Origin: Bradyrhizobium ontarionense
GTDB lineage: Bacteria > Pseudomonadota > Alphaproteobacteria > Rhizobiales > Xanthobacteraceae
DNA length: 64,000 nt
Direction: 5' to 3'
NCBI RefSeq assembly: GCF_021088345.1
Contig: NZ_CP088156.1
Span: forward strand, 3,906,001 to 3,970,000
Position numbers and translations under genes: made by a program. Of this stretch, positions 16,641-26,263 are shown piece by piece. Numbering within the stretch: position 1 is the first letter of the stretch; each line of letters begins with the position of its first letter. The notes under the pieces are model-generated. The model saw only the letters and a program-made list of their open reading frames with translations, did not search any database and was not told the DNA's origin.

Positions 16641-16654
16641 TTGACCCGGAACAA
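16641..16654. promoter_or_regulatory. FNR/FixK-like binding site between ubiTUV and ubiDX
   Basis: TTGACCCGGAACAA matches the FNR/FixK consensus TTGAT-N4-ATCAA at 8 of 10 defined positions. It lies almost midway between the divergent ubiT (start 16605) and ubiD (start 16690) genes. Oxygen-independent ubiquinone synthesis is expected to be induced at low oxygen, so an FNR or FixK-type activator is plausible. The site is imperfect in both half-sites and the call is inference. Confidence 0.5.
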
Positions 16655-16689
16655 AGATCACCGCGATTGTTCCAGCTACGAGGTGCTTT

Positions 16690-18234
16690 TTGAACGGAGC
16701 CCTTTCGGTGCGACGTGATGTCCCTCGCTTCCGCGAGCTATCGGATTTCCTGCGCTTTCTCGACGAGCGGGGGCAGCTGCGACGCATTCGCGATCGCGTC
16801 TCGGTCGTCCACGAGATCACCGAGATCCATCGCCGCGTCATCTCGGCCGAAGGACCGGTGCTGCTGTTCGAACGGCCGATCAAGGCGTGCGGTTCGCTCT
16901 CGACGATGCCGCTCGTCACCAACCTGTTCGGCACCGTGGAGCGGGTGGCCTGGGGGATGGGCGTGGAGCCGGAACGATTGGCGGAGCTCGGCGAGATGAT
17001 GGCAGAGCTGCGCGCCCCGCAGCCGCCGCGCGACCTCAGGCAGGCGCTGCAAAAGCTGCCGCTGGCGCGCGCAGCGCTGTCAACCCGGCCGAGGCTGCGC
17101 TCAGCCGCGCCGGTGCATGAATGTGTCACGATGGGTGATGACATCGATCTGACCACGCTGCCGGCCCAGATCTGCTGGCCCGGGGAGCCGGCGCCGCTAT
17201 TGACGTGGCCGCTCGTCATCACCGTCCCACCGGACGCGTCCGCCGGCGAGCAGGAAAACGTCGGCGTCTACCGCATGCAGGTGCTCGGCCGGGACCGCGC
17301 CATCATGCGCTGGCTCGCGCATCGCGGGGGCGCCCGCCACCATCAGCAATGGCAGGCGCAGGGGCGCGACATGCCGATCGCGATCGTGATCGGCGCCGAT
17401 CCCGCCACCATCCTCAGCGCCGTGCTGCCGTTACCCGAGACCGTCTCCGAGTTGCGCTTCGCGGGCATATTGCGCGGCGAACGACCCGAGCTCGTCGCGT
17501 GCCTCACGGTGCCGCTATCGGTCCCAGCGACGGCTGAGATCGTGCTCGAAGGATTCGTCTCAGCAACCGAAACTGAACCTGAAGGCCCTTATGGCGACCA
17601 CACCGGCTACTACAATGCTGTCGAGAGCTTTCCGGTGCTTCGGGTCACCGCGATCACAACGCGTCGTAGCCCATTGTATCTTTCGACATTCACGGGGCGC
17701 GCTCCGGACGAGCCGTCTCGGATCGGCGAGGCGCTGAATACGTTGTTCGTTCCGTTGATCCGACAACAATTCCCGGAAGTCGTCGACTGCTATCTGCCGC
17801 CGGAGGCCTGTTCCTACAGGATCGCTATCGTGGCGATCCAAAAGCGCTATCCGGGCCAGGCGCGGCGCATCATGCTCGGCCTATGGTCGATGCTGCCGCA
17901 GTTCAGCTACACCAAGCTCCTCATCGTGGTCGACCACGACATCGACGTCCGCGACTGGCGCGCAGTGATGTGGGCCGTGGCGACGCGCAGCGACTCCTCG
18001 CGCGACCTGCTGCCGCTTGCAAACACGCCGATCGACTACCTCGATTTCGCCTCGCCGAAATCGGGCCTCGGCGGGAAGCTCGGCATCGACGCCACGACCA
18101 AGCTCGGCGCCGAGACCGAGCGCGCCTGGGGCGAGGTGCTGGCGATGGACCCCGGCGTGGCGGCGCGGGTCGACGCGATGTGGCCGAGCCTCGGCCTCAC
18201 CGAGGCCGGAGCCGGTCGAGCGGCCTCGGCATGA
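16690..18234 (+). CDS. ubiD: UbiD, prenylated-FMN-dependent 3-octaprenyl-4-hydroxybenzoate decarboxylase
   Basis: The protein has 514 residues. It decarboxylates polyprenyl-hydroxybenzoate in ubiquinone synthesis using the prenylated FMN made by UbiX. Family blocks are present in order: FLRFLDERGQLRRI near the N-terminus, ENVGVYRMQVLGRDRAIMRW and HRGGARHH (cofactor binding), EGPYGDHTGYYN with the catalytic acidic cluster, TGRAPDEPS, YLPPEACSYR, and TPIDYLDFASPKSGLGGK near the C-terminus. The start is TTG at 16690, supported by GAGG at 16680-16683 with 6-base spacing. An in-frame GTG at 16708 is the alternative. Its stop overlaps the ubiX start. Confidence 0.92.
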   Translation: MNGALSVRRDVPRFRELSDFLRFLDERGQLRRIRDRVSVVHEITEIHRRVISAEGPVLLFERPIKACGSLSTMPLVTNLFGTVERVAWGMGVEPERLAELGEMMAELRAPQPPRDLRQALQKLPLARAALSTRPRLRSAAPVHECVTMGDDIDLTTLPAQICWPGEPAPLLTWPLVITVPPDASAGEQENVGVYRMQVLGRDRAIMRWLAHRGGARHHQQWQAQGRDMPIAIVIGADPATILSAVLPLPETVSELRFAGILRGERPELVACLTVPLSVPATAEIVLEGFVSATETEPEGPYGDHTGYYNAVESFPVLRVTAITTRRSPLYLSTFTGRAPDEPSRIGEALNTLFVPLIRQQFPEVVDCYLPPEACSYRIAIVAIQKRYPGQARRIMLGLWSMLPQFSYTKLLIVVDHDIDVRDWRAVMWAVATRSDSSRDLLPLANTPIDYLDFASPKSGLGGKLGIDATTKLGAETERAWGEVLAMDPGVAARVDAMWPSLGLTEAGAGRAASA

Positions 18235-18842
18235 GCGGGCAGCGCCACATCATCGTCGGCATCAGCGGCGCCTCGGGAGCCGCGATCGGCGCGCGCATCG
18301 TCGAACGGCTCGCTGAGCAGCCGCAATGCGCGGTCCATCTCGTGGTGTCGGGCGCTGCCGCGCGCACCTTGCACGCGGAGGTCGGCCCGGACAGCCTGGC
18401 GCGGCTGCGCGATCTCGCGACGCATGTTCATGACGTCACCGACATCGGTGCTTGCATCGCCAGCGGCTCGTTTTCCGCAGCCGGCATGATCGTGGCGCCC
18501 TGCTCAATCCGCACCCTGTCGGCGATCGCCTGGGGCCAGCTCGACAATCTCCTGGTCCGCGCCGCCGATGTCCAGCTCAAGGAGCGGCGCCGGCTGATCC
18601 TGCTGGTGCGCGAGAGCCCGCTGCATCTCGGCCATCTGCGAGCGATGACGCAGGCCTCCGAGATTGGTGCAATCATCGCGCCCCCACTGCCGGCATTTTA
18701 CCTGAGGCCGCAGTCGCTCGATGACGTCGTGGAGCAAATCGCCTGCCGCGCCATCAACCTGCTCGGCGTCGCCGGGCTCCGCACAAACGCTCGAGAATGG
18801 GACGGCTCCGGCGACTGCAACCTCCGACCTCTCATGAAATAG
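18231..18842 (+). CDS. ubiX: UbiX, flavin prenyltransferase
   Basis: This 203-residue protein makes prenylated FMN, the cofactor of UbiD-type decarboxylases. It shows the Rossmann-like VGISGASGAAIGARI at the N-terminus, ASGSFSAAGMIVAPCS with the phosphate/flavin-binding serines, TLSAIAWG, NLLVRAADVQLKERR, and PPLPAFYLRPQSLDD near the C-terminus. The ATG at 18231 overlaps the ubiD stop as ATGA, so the pair is translationally coupled. The frame is open further upstream, but that part is antisense-like and lacks family sequence. The end carries a short extra tail. Confidence 0.93.
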   Translation: MSGQRHIIVGISGASGAAIGARIVERLAEQPQCAVHLVVSGAAARTLHAEVGPDSLARLRDLATHVHDVTDIGACIASGSFSAAGMIVAPCSIRTLSAIAWGQLDNLLVRAADVQLKERRRLILLVRESPLHLGHLRAMTQASEIGAIIAPPLPAFYLRPQSLDDVVEQIACRAINLLGVAGLRTNAREWDGSGDCNLRPLMK

Positions 18843-19221
18843 CGTGGTCGGCGGTGTTGCCGGGCGGCATGGTGGCGCGAGCAACGGTCCCGCTGCCGCG
18901 CCGCTTCGCATAGCCGCCTGACTTCGCTCCGTTGTGGAGCGTCACCAGGATGAGGTCACGACAGCGCTCTCCCAGGTGCGCGCGTTGGCACGCCAGAACT
19001 CCGCGTCTGACAACGTTGGCGCAATAGTATTGGAAAGTCACGATTGGACGACATGCGCGCCAAATGCGCCAGCGGCGATGGTCGGGGCGATGATCCTGGC
19101 GTGCGCGATTGATGACCCGGTGCTGTCCGACGAAGTGCTCGATCAAACGCGCGCCTGGCTGAAGGCGCAGGCCATGGACCATGGACGCGGTTCCCCGCCG
19201 GCGAGACGATGATGCGAGACA

Positions 19222-19331
19222 GGGCGCCGCGGGATAGCCGTTGTAGCGCACGAGTTGAAGCGGGTCCTCGCCCCACACAGGTGTGACCACCTCCGACAAG
19301 GACACCTCCAAGCGCCGGTACTGGCGCTCCC
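19222..19331 (-). pseudogene. Possible fragment of an RND efflux pump gene
   Basis: In the frame following the HTH remnant, the translation VSLSEVVTPVWGEDPLQLV, then RYNGYPA, resembles the RND/HAE1 transporter segment around the conserved RYNGYPA motif. No further RND sequence continues in any frame. It abuts the HTH remnant, which points to deletion junctions in this stretch. From 18843 to 19221 I see no gene I can support. Confidence 0.3.
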
Positions 19332-19487
19332 GTCGAGTTCATCAAGCGGATAAAGGACTGCTTTTCCGATCTTGACGAATGCCGGGCCCACCCGCAGTAC
19401 TCGCCGGTTACGCAGCGTCCCGACGCTTACGACGCCACGGTAGCGCACCGAGACTTCATCCGCCGTCAGGTATTTTCGATCGCCCAT
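19332..19487 (-). pseudogene. Truncated excisionase-like helix-turn-helix protein
   Basis: From the ATG at 19487 the frame reads MGDRKYLTADEVSVRYRG, then VSVGTLRNRRVLRVGPAFVK and IGKAVLYPLDELD. This is the usual core of short MerR/AlpA-type HTH proteins of mobile elements. Just after LDELD, where relatives continue with Trp-Glu/Asp, the homology drops out of frame. Inserting bases at about 19331 restores WERQYRR, so a small deletion has shifted the frame. It is probably a relic of a mobile element. Confidence 0.6.
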
Positions 19488-19510
19488 TGAGCGCGCCAGT
19501 ATAGCGGGCC

Positions 19511-21544
19511 TCAAGCTAAACCGATTGTTTCGGCGGCCTTGCGAAACAGCAAGGCCGCATCGGCGGAGAACTGGAACGCGTTCAAATAATCATCGACGGT
19601 GAACAGAGGCCGCACTTTGCGGATTGCGCTCGCGTAAGCACGCGCCTGCTCGATCTGGCCTGTGAGCGCGTGACAGAAGGCGGCGATCGCGAGGATCAGA
19701 ACATGCGCGTTCGGTTGCATCGCCGCCCTCGCCGACCAGGCGGCGGCCTCGTCAAACTGCTCGAGCCGCACATGGGCCATCGCCTTGCTTCCCAGCATGC
19801 CGAACAGAAGTGGATCGAATGGACTCAGAAGGCGCGAGTGGTCGGCAGCCTTGATCGCGGCAAGCGGATCGCCTGACTGCGAATGTACGAAAGCGAGCGC
19901 GTAGTGACCGAGCGCGAAATTCGGACTGAGGTCTACGGTGTGCTGCAACTCGCCGATCGCGTCGTCGTGCCGGCCGCTGAGCCAAAGTGCCCGCCCCATC
20001 GCCCAATGCACCGCGGGATCGTGTTCGTCAACGATCAGGCCGCGCCCCGCGGTCTCCAAGGCGTGGATCGTTTGCTGTTCGCGATCGCCCCAATGCTGGA
20101 ATGCGCTCTGCCAATGGGTGAACGAAAGGCCGGCATGGGCACGTGAGAACGTTGGATCGAGCCGCACAGCCATCTCGAAGAACTGCCTGGCGGTTTCGTT
20201 CTCCCTCTGGGTGAAGCGGTACATATGCCAAAGGCCGCGGTGATAAGCCTGCCACGCATCGAGCGAGTCCGGTGGCCTCAGCACCGCGCGATTGCGCTCA
20301 ACTGTTTCGATCTCGCTCGCGATCAACGCGACAATCCGGTTGCCGATGTCGTCGATGACCGAAAAGACGTCGTCCTGCTTGCAATCGAAATCCTCCGTCC
20401 AGAGGATTCTCGCCGTGGCGGTCTCTATCAATTCTACACTTACGCTAAGCCGGCCGAGCCGCCGGCGAACCGATCCGCTGGCCACGTAGTCGACATTGAG
20501 CCGTCGGCCAGCTTCTTCTGGTCCGATGCGTCGGCCGCCGAGCGCAAAGACGGACCCCTCGGCAATGACGAAGAAGTTCCGCAGCTTGGCGAGACGCGTA
20601 ATGATGTCATGCGTCAGGCCGTCAGCCGTTTCGCCGGAACCTTCCCGCCGGTCTGGCAGCGCATGGAAAGGCATCACAGCCAGCGACGGTCGGCGCGCCG
20701 CTCTCGAGCCGTTGTCGGCCCCTGTGCCAACCGCCGGAGCTGCAGATGAGACCGCGATGACGGTGCTCGGAGCCGCAGCAGGCGCGTCCGATACCTCCCG
20801 CCACCCTTTCCGGACCGGCTCAAAATCGAGAGCCTCGGATTCGTACAGCCGCGCCGCCGCGGCCAGCTGCCGCTTGCACGCATCGATGCGACCGCGCAGA
20901 GCAAGGCGGCGCAGCAATTCGATCTGCGCCTTGGGGTCGAACGGAGCGACAACGACCCATTTTTCAACCGCGGCGAGGCCCTCGGTGGAATCTGCAGGCA
21001 GGCCCTCGACCAGCCGTTGAAGGAGCGTAGCGCGGAATGCGGCGTATCGGCTTTGCTGCCCAGTCAGCCACAGGTTGAATTCGGGGCACCGCTCGATGGC
21101 GAGCCCTTCGACCAGTTCGCCCCTGTACAGTTCCGACAGAGCCTGCAGTTGCTCGACGCTCAACCTCTCCACCCCGCTTTCCATAGCGGAAGCGACTTCG
21201 ATGGCGTCAACGAACCAACCGTCGAGTTGCAGCGCGACCGCGTCACCGGCGGTCACGACGATCTTTCCGCCCGGGTCTCCGAACAGGCCCCTCAGCTTGC
21301 TGAGGCACCAACGTAGCTCGCCCCTCGGATCGTTGGCTGCTTCATCCCACAGCAATTCGCACAGCCGGCCACGCTGCGCCGGGCGGCCTGTCAGCGCGAG
21401 ATAAGCGAGGAGGCCGCACGTCTTGCGTGAGGCTGGTAGTTCCAGCGGCCTGTCCCTGCGCTCAATTGCGAGCGGGCCCAGCATGCGGATCCGAATGTCG
21501 ACGATCTCGCGATGATCTCCTAACAAACCCAATTCCATAGTCAT
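19511..21544 (-). CDS. BTAD/SARP-like transcriptional regulator with TolB-like and TPR domains
   Basis: The protein has about 677 residues from the ATG at 21544 (683 from a GTG at 21562). I prefer 21544 because GGGAG lies upstream of it and nothing suitable precedes the GTG. The N-terminal 100 residues are a winged helix (IRMLGPLAIERRDRPLELPA, LLWDEAANDPRGELRWCLSKLR), followed by a BTAD-like helical domain (ELYRGELVEGL, WLTGQQSRYAAFRATLLQRL). A TolB-like domain follows at about 290-430 (SLAVMPFHALP, GLTHDIITRLAKLRNFFVIA, LNVDYVASGSV), then TPR-like repeats. No membrane segment is evident. It is divergent from the cysteine-synthase/decarboxylase pair, which makes it their likely regulator. Confidence 0.85.
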   Translation of the reverse strand: MTMELGLLGDHREIVDIRIRMLGPLAIERRDRPLELPASRKTCGLLAYLALTGRPAQRGRLCELLWDEAANDPRGELRWCLSKLRGLFGDPGGKIVVTAGDAVALQLDGWFVDAIEVASAMESGVERLSVEQLQALSELYRGELVEGLAIERCPEFNLWLTGQQSRYAAFRATLLQRLVEGLPADSTEGLAAVEKWVVVAPFDPKAQIELLRRLALRGRIDACKRQLAAAARLYESEALDFEPVRKGWREVSDAPAAAPSTVIAVSSAAPAVGTGADNGSRAARRPSLAVMPFHALPDRREGSGETADGLTHDIITRLAKLRNFFVIAEGSVFALGGRRIGPEEAGRRLNVDYVASGSVRRRLGRLSVSVELIETATARILWTEDFDCKQDDVFSVIDDIGNRIVALIASEIETVERNRAVLRPPDSLDAWQAYHRGLWHMYRFTQRENETARQFFEMAVRLDPTFSRAHAGLSFTHWQSAFQHWGDREQQTIHALETAGRGLIVDEHDPAVHWAMGRALWLSGRHDDAIGELQHTVDLSPNFALGHYALAFVHSQSGDPLAAIKAADHSRLLSPFDPLLFGMLGSKAMAHVRLEQFDEAAAWSARAAMQPNAHVLILAIAAFCHALTGQIEQARAYASAIRKVRPLFTVDDYLNAFQFSADAALLFRKAAETIGLA

Positions 21545-21653
21545 TTCCACGGTCGCTCCCACGGCGGAGAACGCCAGGAGCTTGTATCATTGAATTCGTT
21601 CGGCCGCACCCGGCATTGCGCCGGCTGCCTCGCCAGCCAGACAGGAGACAACT

Positions 21654-22742
<1,089 letters not shown>

Positions 22743-22751
22743 GATCTGAAA

Positions 22752-24245
22752 ATGAAAGTACAGCCTCCGCCCGCAAACCGTGCGCACGAAGAAACGCTCG
22801 ATCCCCGGGACTGGGCCGATGCGCGAGCGCTCGCACATCGCGCTGTAGACGACTCGATCGCCTATCTGCGCGATATTCGGGATCGTCCGGTATGGCGGGA
22901 TATGCCTCGCGAGGTCAGGAGCTCCTTCGAGACGCCCCTCCCCCGTTTGTCCATGCCGCTGTCGGACGTCTACCGCGAAGTCGCCGAAACGGTGATGCCC
23001 TATCCAATGGGCAACATCCATCCGCGGTTCTGGGCCTGGTATATGGGGTCGAGCAACTTCACGGGAGCACTGGCGGACTTTCTGGCGGCAGTTCAGGGAT
23101 CAAACCTTGGCGGCGGGGATCACGCCGCGGCCAAGGTGGACGAACAGGTTGTCAACTGGTGCAAGGAGATGATCGGCTTTCCACGTTCGGCGAGCGGCAC
23201 GCTTGTCAGCGGTGGATCGATGGCCAATACCGTAGCCCTGATCGTCGCCCGCAATGTCAAGGCGGGTATCGACGTGCGTGAACTCGGGGTTGCGGCCATC
23301 GAGAAGCCACTTCGATTCTACGGCTCGGACCAGATCCATAGTTGTCATCGCAAGGCTATCGAAGCGATGGGGCTGGGAAACGGCGCGCTTCAACGGATTG
23401 CGACAGGGAGCGATCTCCGCATCGACCTCAATGCGCTCGGGGCATCGATCGCGCAGGACCGAATGGCCGGCTTTCAACCGGCTTGCGTGATCGGCAACGC
23501 CGGGACGGTCAACACCGGGGCGATCGATGATCTTCAAGCTCTTGCCGATCTGGCAAAGAAGGAGAATCTCTGGTTCCATGTTGACGGCTGCATTGGGGCT
23601 CTCATCGCCATTGCACCGAAGAACGCCCATCGTGTTCGAGGTCTGGAGCATGCTGATTCCGTCGCACTAGACCCGCACAAATGGCTGCATGCTCCCTTCG
23701 AAGTCGGATGCGTCCTGGTTCGCGACGCCGCTGCTCATCTTGCGAGCTTCTCAGTGGCGCAGGAGTATCTGGAGAAGACGACGCGTGGGATCGCGTCCGC
23801 CGAGTGGCTCTATGAGTACGGGTTACAGACGAGCCGCGGTTTTCGCGCCTTGAAGGTCTGGATGGCGCTGAAGGAGCACGGCGTGGAGAAATTCGGGCGG
23901 CTCATCGATCAGAATATCGCCCAGGGTCATTACCTCGACGGTTTGATTGCCTTAGAGCCACTGCTCGAAAGTGTCGCGCCGGCGACGATCAATATTGTTT
24001 GCTTTCGTTATCGTCCGCCTGGCCTCGACGAAGTTGCCTTGAAGCGTCTCAATGTCGAAATCATGATCCGACTGCAAGAAGACGGTATCGCCGCGGTTTC
24101 AGACACGACCGTTCGTGGCAAGCACTGCCTGAGGGTCGCGATCAACAATCATCGCACACGGCGCTCCGATCTCAGTCTCCTGGTGCGCGAGGTTGTTCGT
24201 CTCGGGCGGGAGATCGGGATTCGAGACGAGGCCGAAAGCAACTAG
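22752..24245 (+). CDS. Group II PLP-dependent amino acid decarboxylase
   Basis: This 497-residue protein is of the aromatic-L-amino-acid/glutamate decarboxylase family. Family blocks are MGNIHPRFWAWYMGSSNFTG, GTLVSGGSMANTVAL, FHVDGCIGA with the PLP-contacting Asp, and the PLP-lysine motif LDPHKWLHAPFEVGC. Near the C-terminus is the usual RVAINNHRT. Length is normal. It is transcribed with the upstream cysteine-synthase-like gene, 9 bases apart. The substrate cannot be told from sequence. By context it may be the beta-substituted alanine made by the neighbour. Confidence 0.9.
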   Translation: MKVQPPPANRAHEETLDPRDWADARALAHRAVDDSIAYLRDIRDRPVWRDMPREVRSSFETPLPRLSMPLSDVYREVAETVMPYPMGNIHPRFWAWYMGSSNFTGALADFLAAVQGSNLGGGDHAAAKVDEQVVNWCKEMIGFPRSASGTLVSGGSMANTVALIVARNVKAGIDVRELGVAAIEKPLRFYGSDQIHSCHRKAIEAMGLGNGALQRIATGSDLRIDLNALGASIAQDRMAGFQPACVIGNAGTVNTGAIDDLQALADLAKKENLWFHVDGCIGALIAIAPKNAHRVRGLEHADSVALDPHKWLHAPFEVGCVLVRDAAAHLASFSVAQEYLEKTTRGIASAEWLYEYGLQTSRGFRALKVWMALKEHGVEKFGRLIDQNIAQGHYLDGLIALEPLLESVAPATINIVCFRYRPPGLDEVALKRLNVEIMIRLQEDGIAAVSDTTVRGKHCLRVAINNHRTRRSDLSLLVREVVRLGREIGIRDEAESN

Positions 24246-24297
24246 AACAAGAGCATCGCGCGCGCCAAGGCCACGAAGAAGTAACGGGCAAGCGACG

Positions 24298-24335
24298 TCA
24301 TTCCGGTCTCGGCTCTGCGGGCCACCCCGGAATGA
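24298..24335. repeat. REP-like palindrome downstream of the decarboxylase gene
   Basis: TCATTCCGG at 24298-24306 pairs perfectly with CCGGAATGA at 24327-24335 around a 20-base loop. The CATTCCGG...CCGGAATG form resembles palindromes common between Bradyrhizobium genes (recalled, not searched). It may act as a terminator for the cysK-like operon. The rest of 24246-24836 shows no gene I can support. Confidence 0.5.
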
Positions 24336-24740
24336 TGATGCCGAAACTCACACCGCCGCAAGCGGGTTCGCGAACGCGCGCGAATGGATCCATTCCTCTG
24401 ATGGCCGAGGAGCTGCGGGCTGTCAGCGACCATCCGGCGGCAATCAGGAATGGAGGGATGGCGTTACCCCGTCATTTCGCGGCTGCGCCAGATGGTTACG
24501 ATTGCAACACAACGGCGACACACCAATACACGCGATTCACGTAGGGACCGCCTCGGCGCGTCGGCCAAGGCGCCCTCGAATGCCGCATTTGCGTAACGAT
24601 CGAGCAACGAGGAGGAGGCTGTCCGCGAGATCGGCTTGGGTGGAACCATGGCCGTTCACTGCCGCTCAGAGGCGACAGCCCGCCACAACCAGAGGTCGGC
24701 CGCCGCGCCATTCAAATGGATTTTCGATTCTCTCTTTTGC

Positions 24741-24754
24741 GTTACAGCCGTAAC
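24741..24754. promoter_or_regulatory. Inverted repeat upstream of the response regulator gene
   Basis: GTTAC-AGCC-GTAAC is a 5-4-5 inverted repeat about 85 bases before the response regulator ATG, in an AT-richer patch that probably holds the promoter. The similar blocks AAAATTGTGC and AAAATTGCAC follow within 40 bases. It is a candidate operator with no direct evidence. Confidence 0.3.
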
Positions 24755-24836
24755 AACAGCGGCGTCCTCTCCGAAAATTGTGCTGCAACGCAAAATTGCA
24801 CCTAGTATGCCAGTACCGGGGCGACGGAGATAGTAG

Positions 24837-25664
24837 ATGAGCGAAAGGACCGAAGGTCCGGCGAGCTGCACTGACCCCAGCAACCACGTCGAGAGAAAGG
24901 GGGGCGCGGCTCTCGCCGAATCGACACCGCCGGGACATCAGGAGCGGCGCCTCCCCCTTTGCCTGGTGGTCGAGGATGACAGCACCATGCGTCACCTCGT
25001 GACCAGTTATCTCGAAGATCACGACATCAGGGCGGTTTCGGCGACACGGCGCGACGAGGTGGCGGCCCTGCTGACGCGCGCCAATCCCGACCTGGTGGTG
25101 CTCGATCTGCGGCTGGGACAGGACGATGGGCTCGATCTGTTGCGCGAGATTCGCGCCAGCTCGGATGTGCCCATCATCATCGCGACCGGCCACCGCCGCG
25201 ACGAGATCGATCGCGTGGTCGGCCTTGAGCTCGGCGCCGACGACTACATCACCAAGCCGTTCGGGCTGCGCGAACTGCTGGCGCGCATCCGTGCGGTGCT
25301 GAGACGCCGCGAGGCGGGCCGGGTCGCGGCGCAGCGCGAGATCGAAAAGGGACGCTGCCGGTTCGGCAGTTGGCAGCTTGATCGCAGGAACCGGCGCCTG
25401 ACGAATGCTCAGGGCGAGCCGGTCGCGCTCAGCAAGGGTGAATATACGCTGCTGGTCGCGTTCCTCGACGCCCCGCAGCGGCCGCTCTCGCGCGAGCATC
25501 TGCTTCAGGCCACGCGCATCCATGAGGACGTGTTCGACCGCAGCATCGATGTGCAGGTGCTGCGCCTGCGCCGCAAGCTGGAAACCGATCCGAGCGCGCC
25601 CTCGGTCATCAGAACCGAGCGCGGCGTGGGCTATGTCTTCACGCTTCCGGTCGAGCCGCTGTAG
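24837..25664 (+). CDS. OmpR-family two-component response regulator
   Basis: The protein has 275 residues. A receiver domain at about 41-155 holds the acidic pair VVEDD, the phospho-acceptor Asp in VVLDLRLG (about residue 89), the Thr in IIATGHR and the Lys in YITKPFG. A winged-helix DNA-binding domain at about 175-270 reads LSKGEYTLLVAFL, RPLSREHLLQATR, RSIDVQVLRLRRKLE, and RTERGVGYVF. GGAG lies 7 bases before the ATG. The N-terminal 40 residues are an unusual, probably disordered extension. The sensor kinase gene at 27258 in the same gene set is its likely partner. Confidence 0.92.
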   Translation: MSERTEGPASCTDPSNHVERKGGAALAESTPPGHQERRLPLCLVVEDDSTMRHLVTSYLEDHDIRAVSATRRDEVAALLTRANPDLVVLDLRLGQDDGLDLLREIRASSDVPIIIATGHRRDEIDRVVGLELGADDYITKPFGLRELLARIRAVLRRREAGRVAAQREIEKGRCRFGSWQLDRRNRRLTNAQGEPVALSKGEYTLLVAFLDAPQRPLSREHLLQATRIHEDVFDRSIDVQVLRLRRKLETDPSAPSVIRTERGVGYVFTLPVEPL

Positions 25665-25730
25665 TGGCGCAGCGATCGAGCGCAGGCGATATCGCCGCGC
25701 TGCGCTGCAGCCGCGCCTCCGCACGCGCGA

Positions 25731-25769
25731 CCGTTCGCGTTGCAACGGTAACCCGAACGCGGCGAACGG
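25731..25769. promoter_or_regulatory. Nested palindromes between regulator and downstream genes
   Basis: CCGTTCGC at 25731-25738 pairs with GCGAACGG at 25762-25769, and the perfect 10-base palindrome CGTTGCAACG lies inside at 25738-25747. The block is about 60-100 bases before the next start codon. It could be an operator for the response regulator or a weak terminator. Confidence 0.35.
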
Positions 25770-25831
25770 GAATGCCGCTGAAACATGCACGCCATAGGAT
25801 CATTCTGCCGATCATCGCTCGGGAGAAATCC

Positions 25832-26263
25832 ATGTCGTCCGTGAACCCCTTAGTCCAACTTCGCGCAACGCCGCATGCACCTGCACCTATTGTGCCTGCA
25901 CGCGCTGCCGAGCACGCCGGCGGTCGTAGTAAGCCTGCCCGTTCTGTTCGGGCGAGGATCGAACGCAGTTGGCATGCAGTCGGACGCGTGGCCTTCGACG
26001 TCCAGGACGCCTGTCCGCATCTGCTGCCTGCGATCATATCCTTCGTGATCTCGGAATTCCTTCAAGGCTGCGCCGCCTACGCCCAGGCAATGCATCCGAT
26101 TCAGATCCCGGCCGATCCGCAGGACGAGCTTCAGCAAGAGGGCATTGCCGAACAAGACCATGACCTCCGCGCGCGGCGCGCCCGCGCGCCCAAGCTGGTC
26201 CCGGTGGCCAGCAATGCGAGCTCCGGCTGCACAGTCGAAGAGCCCAAGCCCCGGCCAGCATGA
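25832..26263 (+). CDS. Small hypothetical protein preceding the cytochrome gene
   Basis: This is a 143-residue product that I do not recognise. It has a basic, proline-rich N-terminus, a short hydrophobic stretch near the middle (LLPAIISFVISEF) and an acidic then basic C-terminal part. GGAGA lies upstream of the ATG at suitable spacing. The stop overlaps the next gene's ATG as ATGA, which suggests translational coupling and is the main reason to accept it. The reverse strand is also open here. Confidence 0.4.
   Translation: MSSVNPLVQLRATPHAPAPIVPARAAEHAGGRSKPARSVRARIERSWHAVGRVAFDVQDACPHLLPAIISFVISEFLQGCAAYAQAMHPIQIPADPQDELQQEGIAEQDHDLRARRARAPKLVPVASNASSGCTVEEPKPRPA

Noticed and set aside
17883..18230. 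In-frame extension upstream of ubiX
   Set aside because: It overlaps ubiD in another frame and has no UbiX sequence. The ATGA overlap at 18231 is the natural start.
18934..19212. Open frame of 92 codons starting with GTG
   Set aside because: No ribosome binding site or family was seen, and the opposite strand carries better-supported gene fragments nearby.
24193..24753. Plus-strand frames after the decarboxylase gene
   Set aside because: They are arginine-rich with no ribosome binding site. The region looks non-coding and holds a REP-like palindrome.
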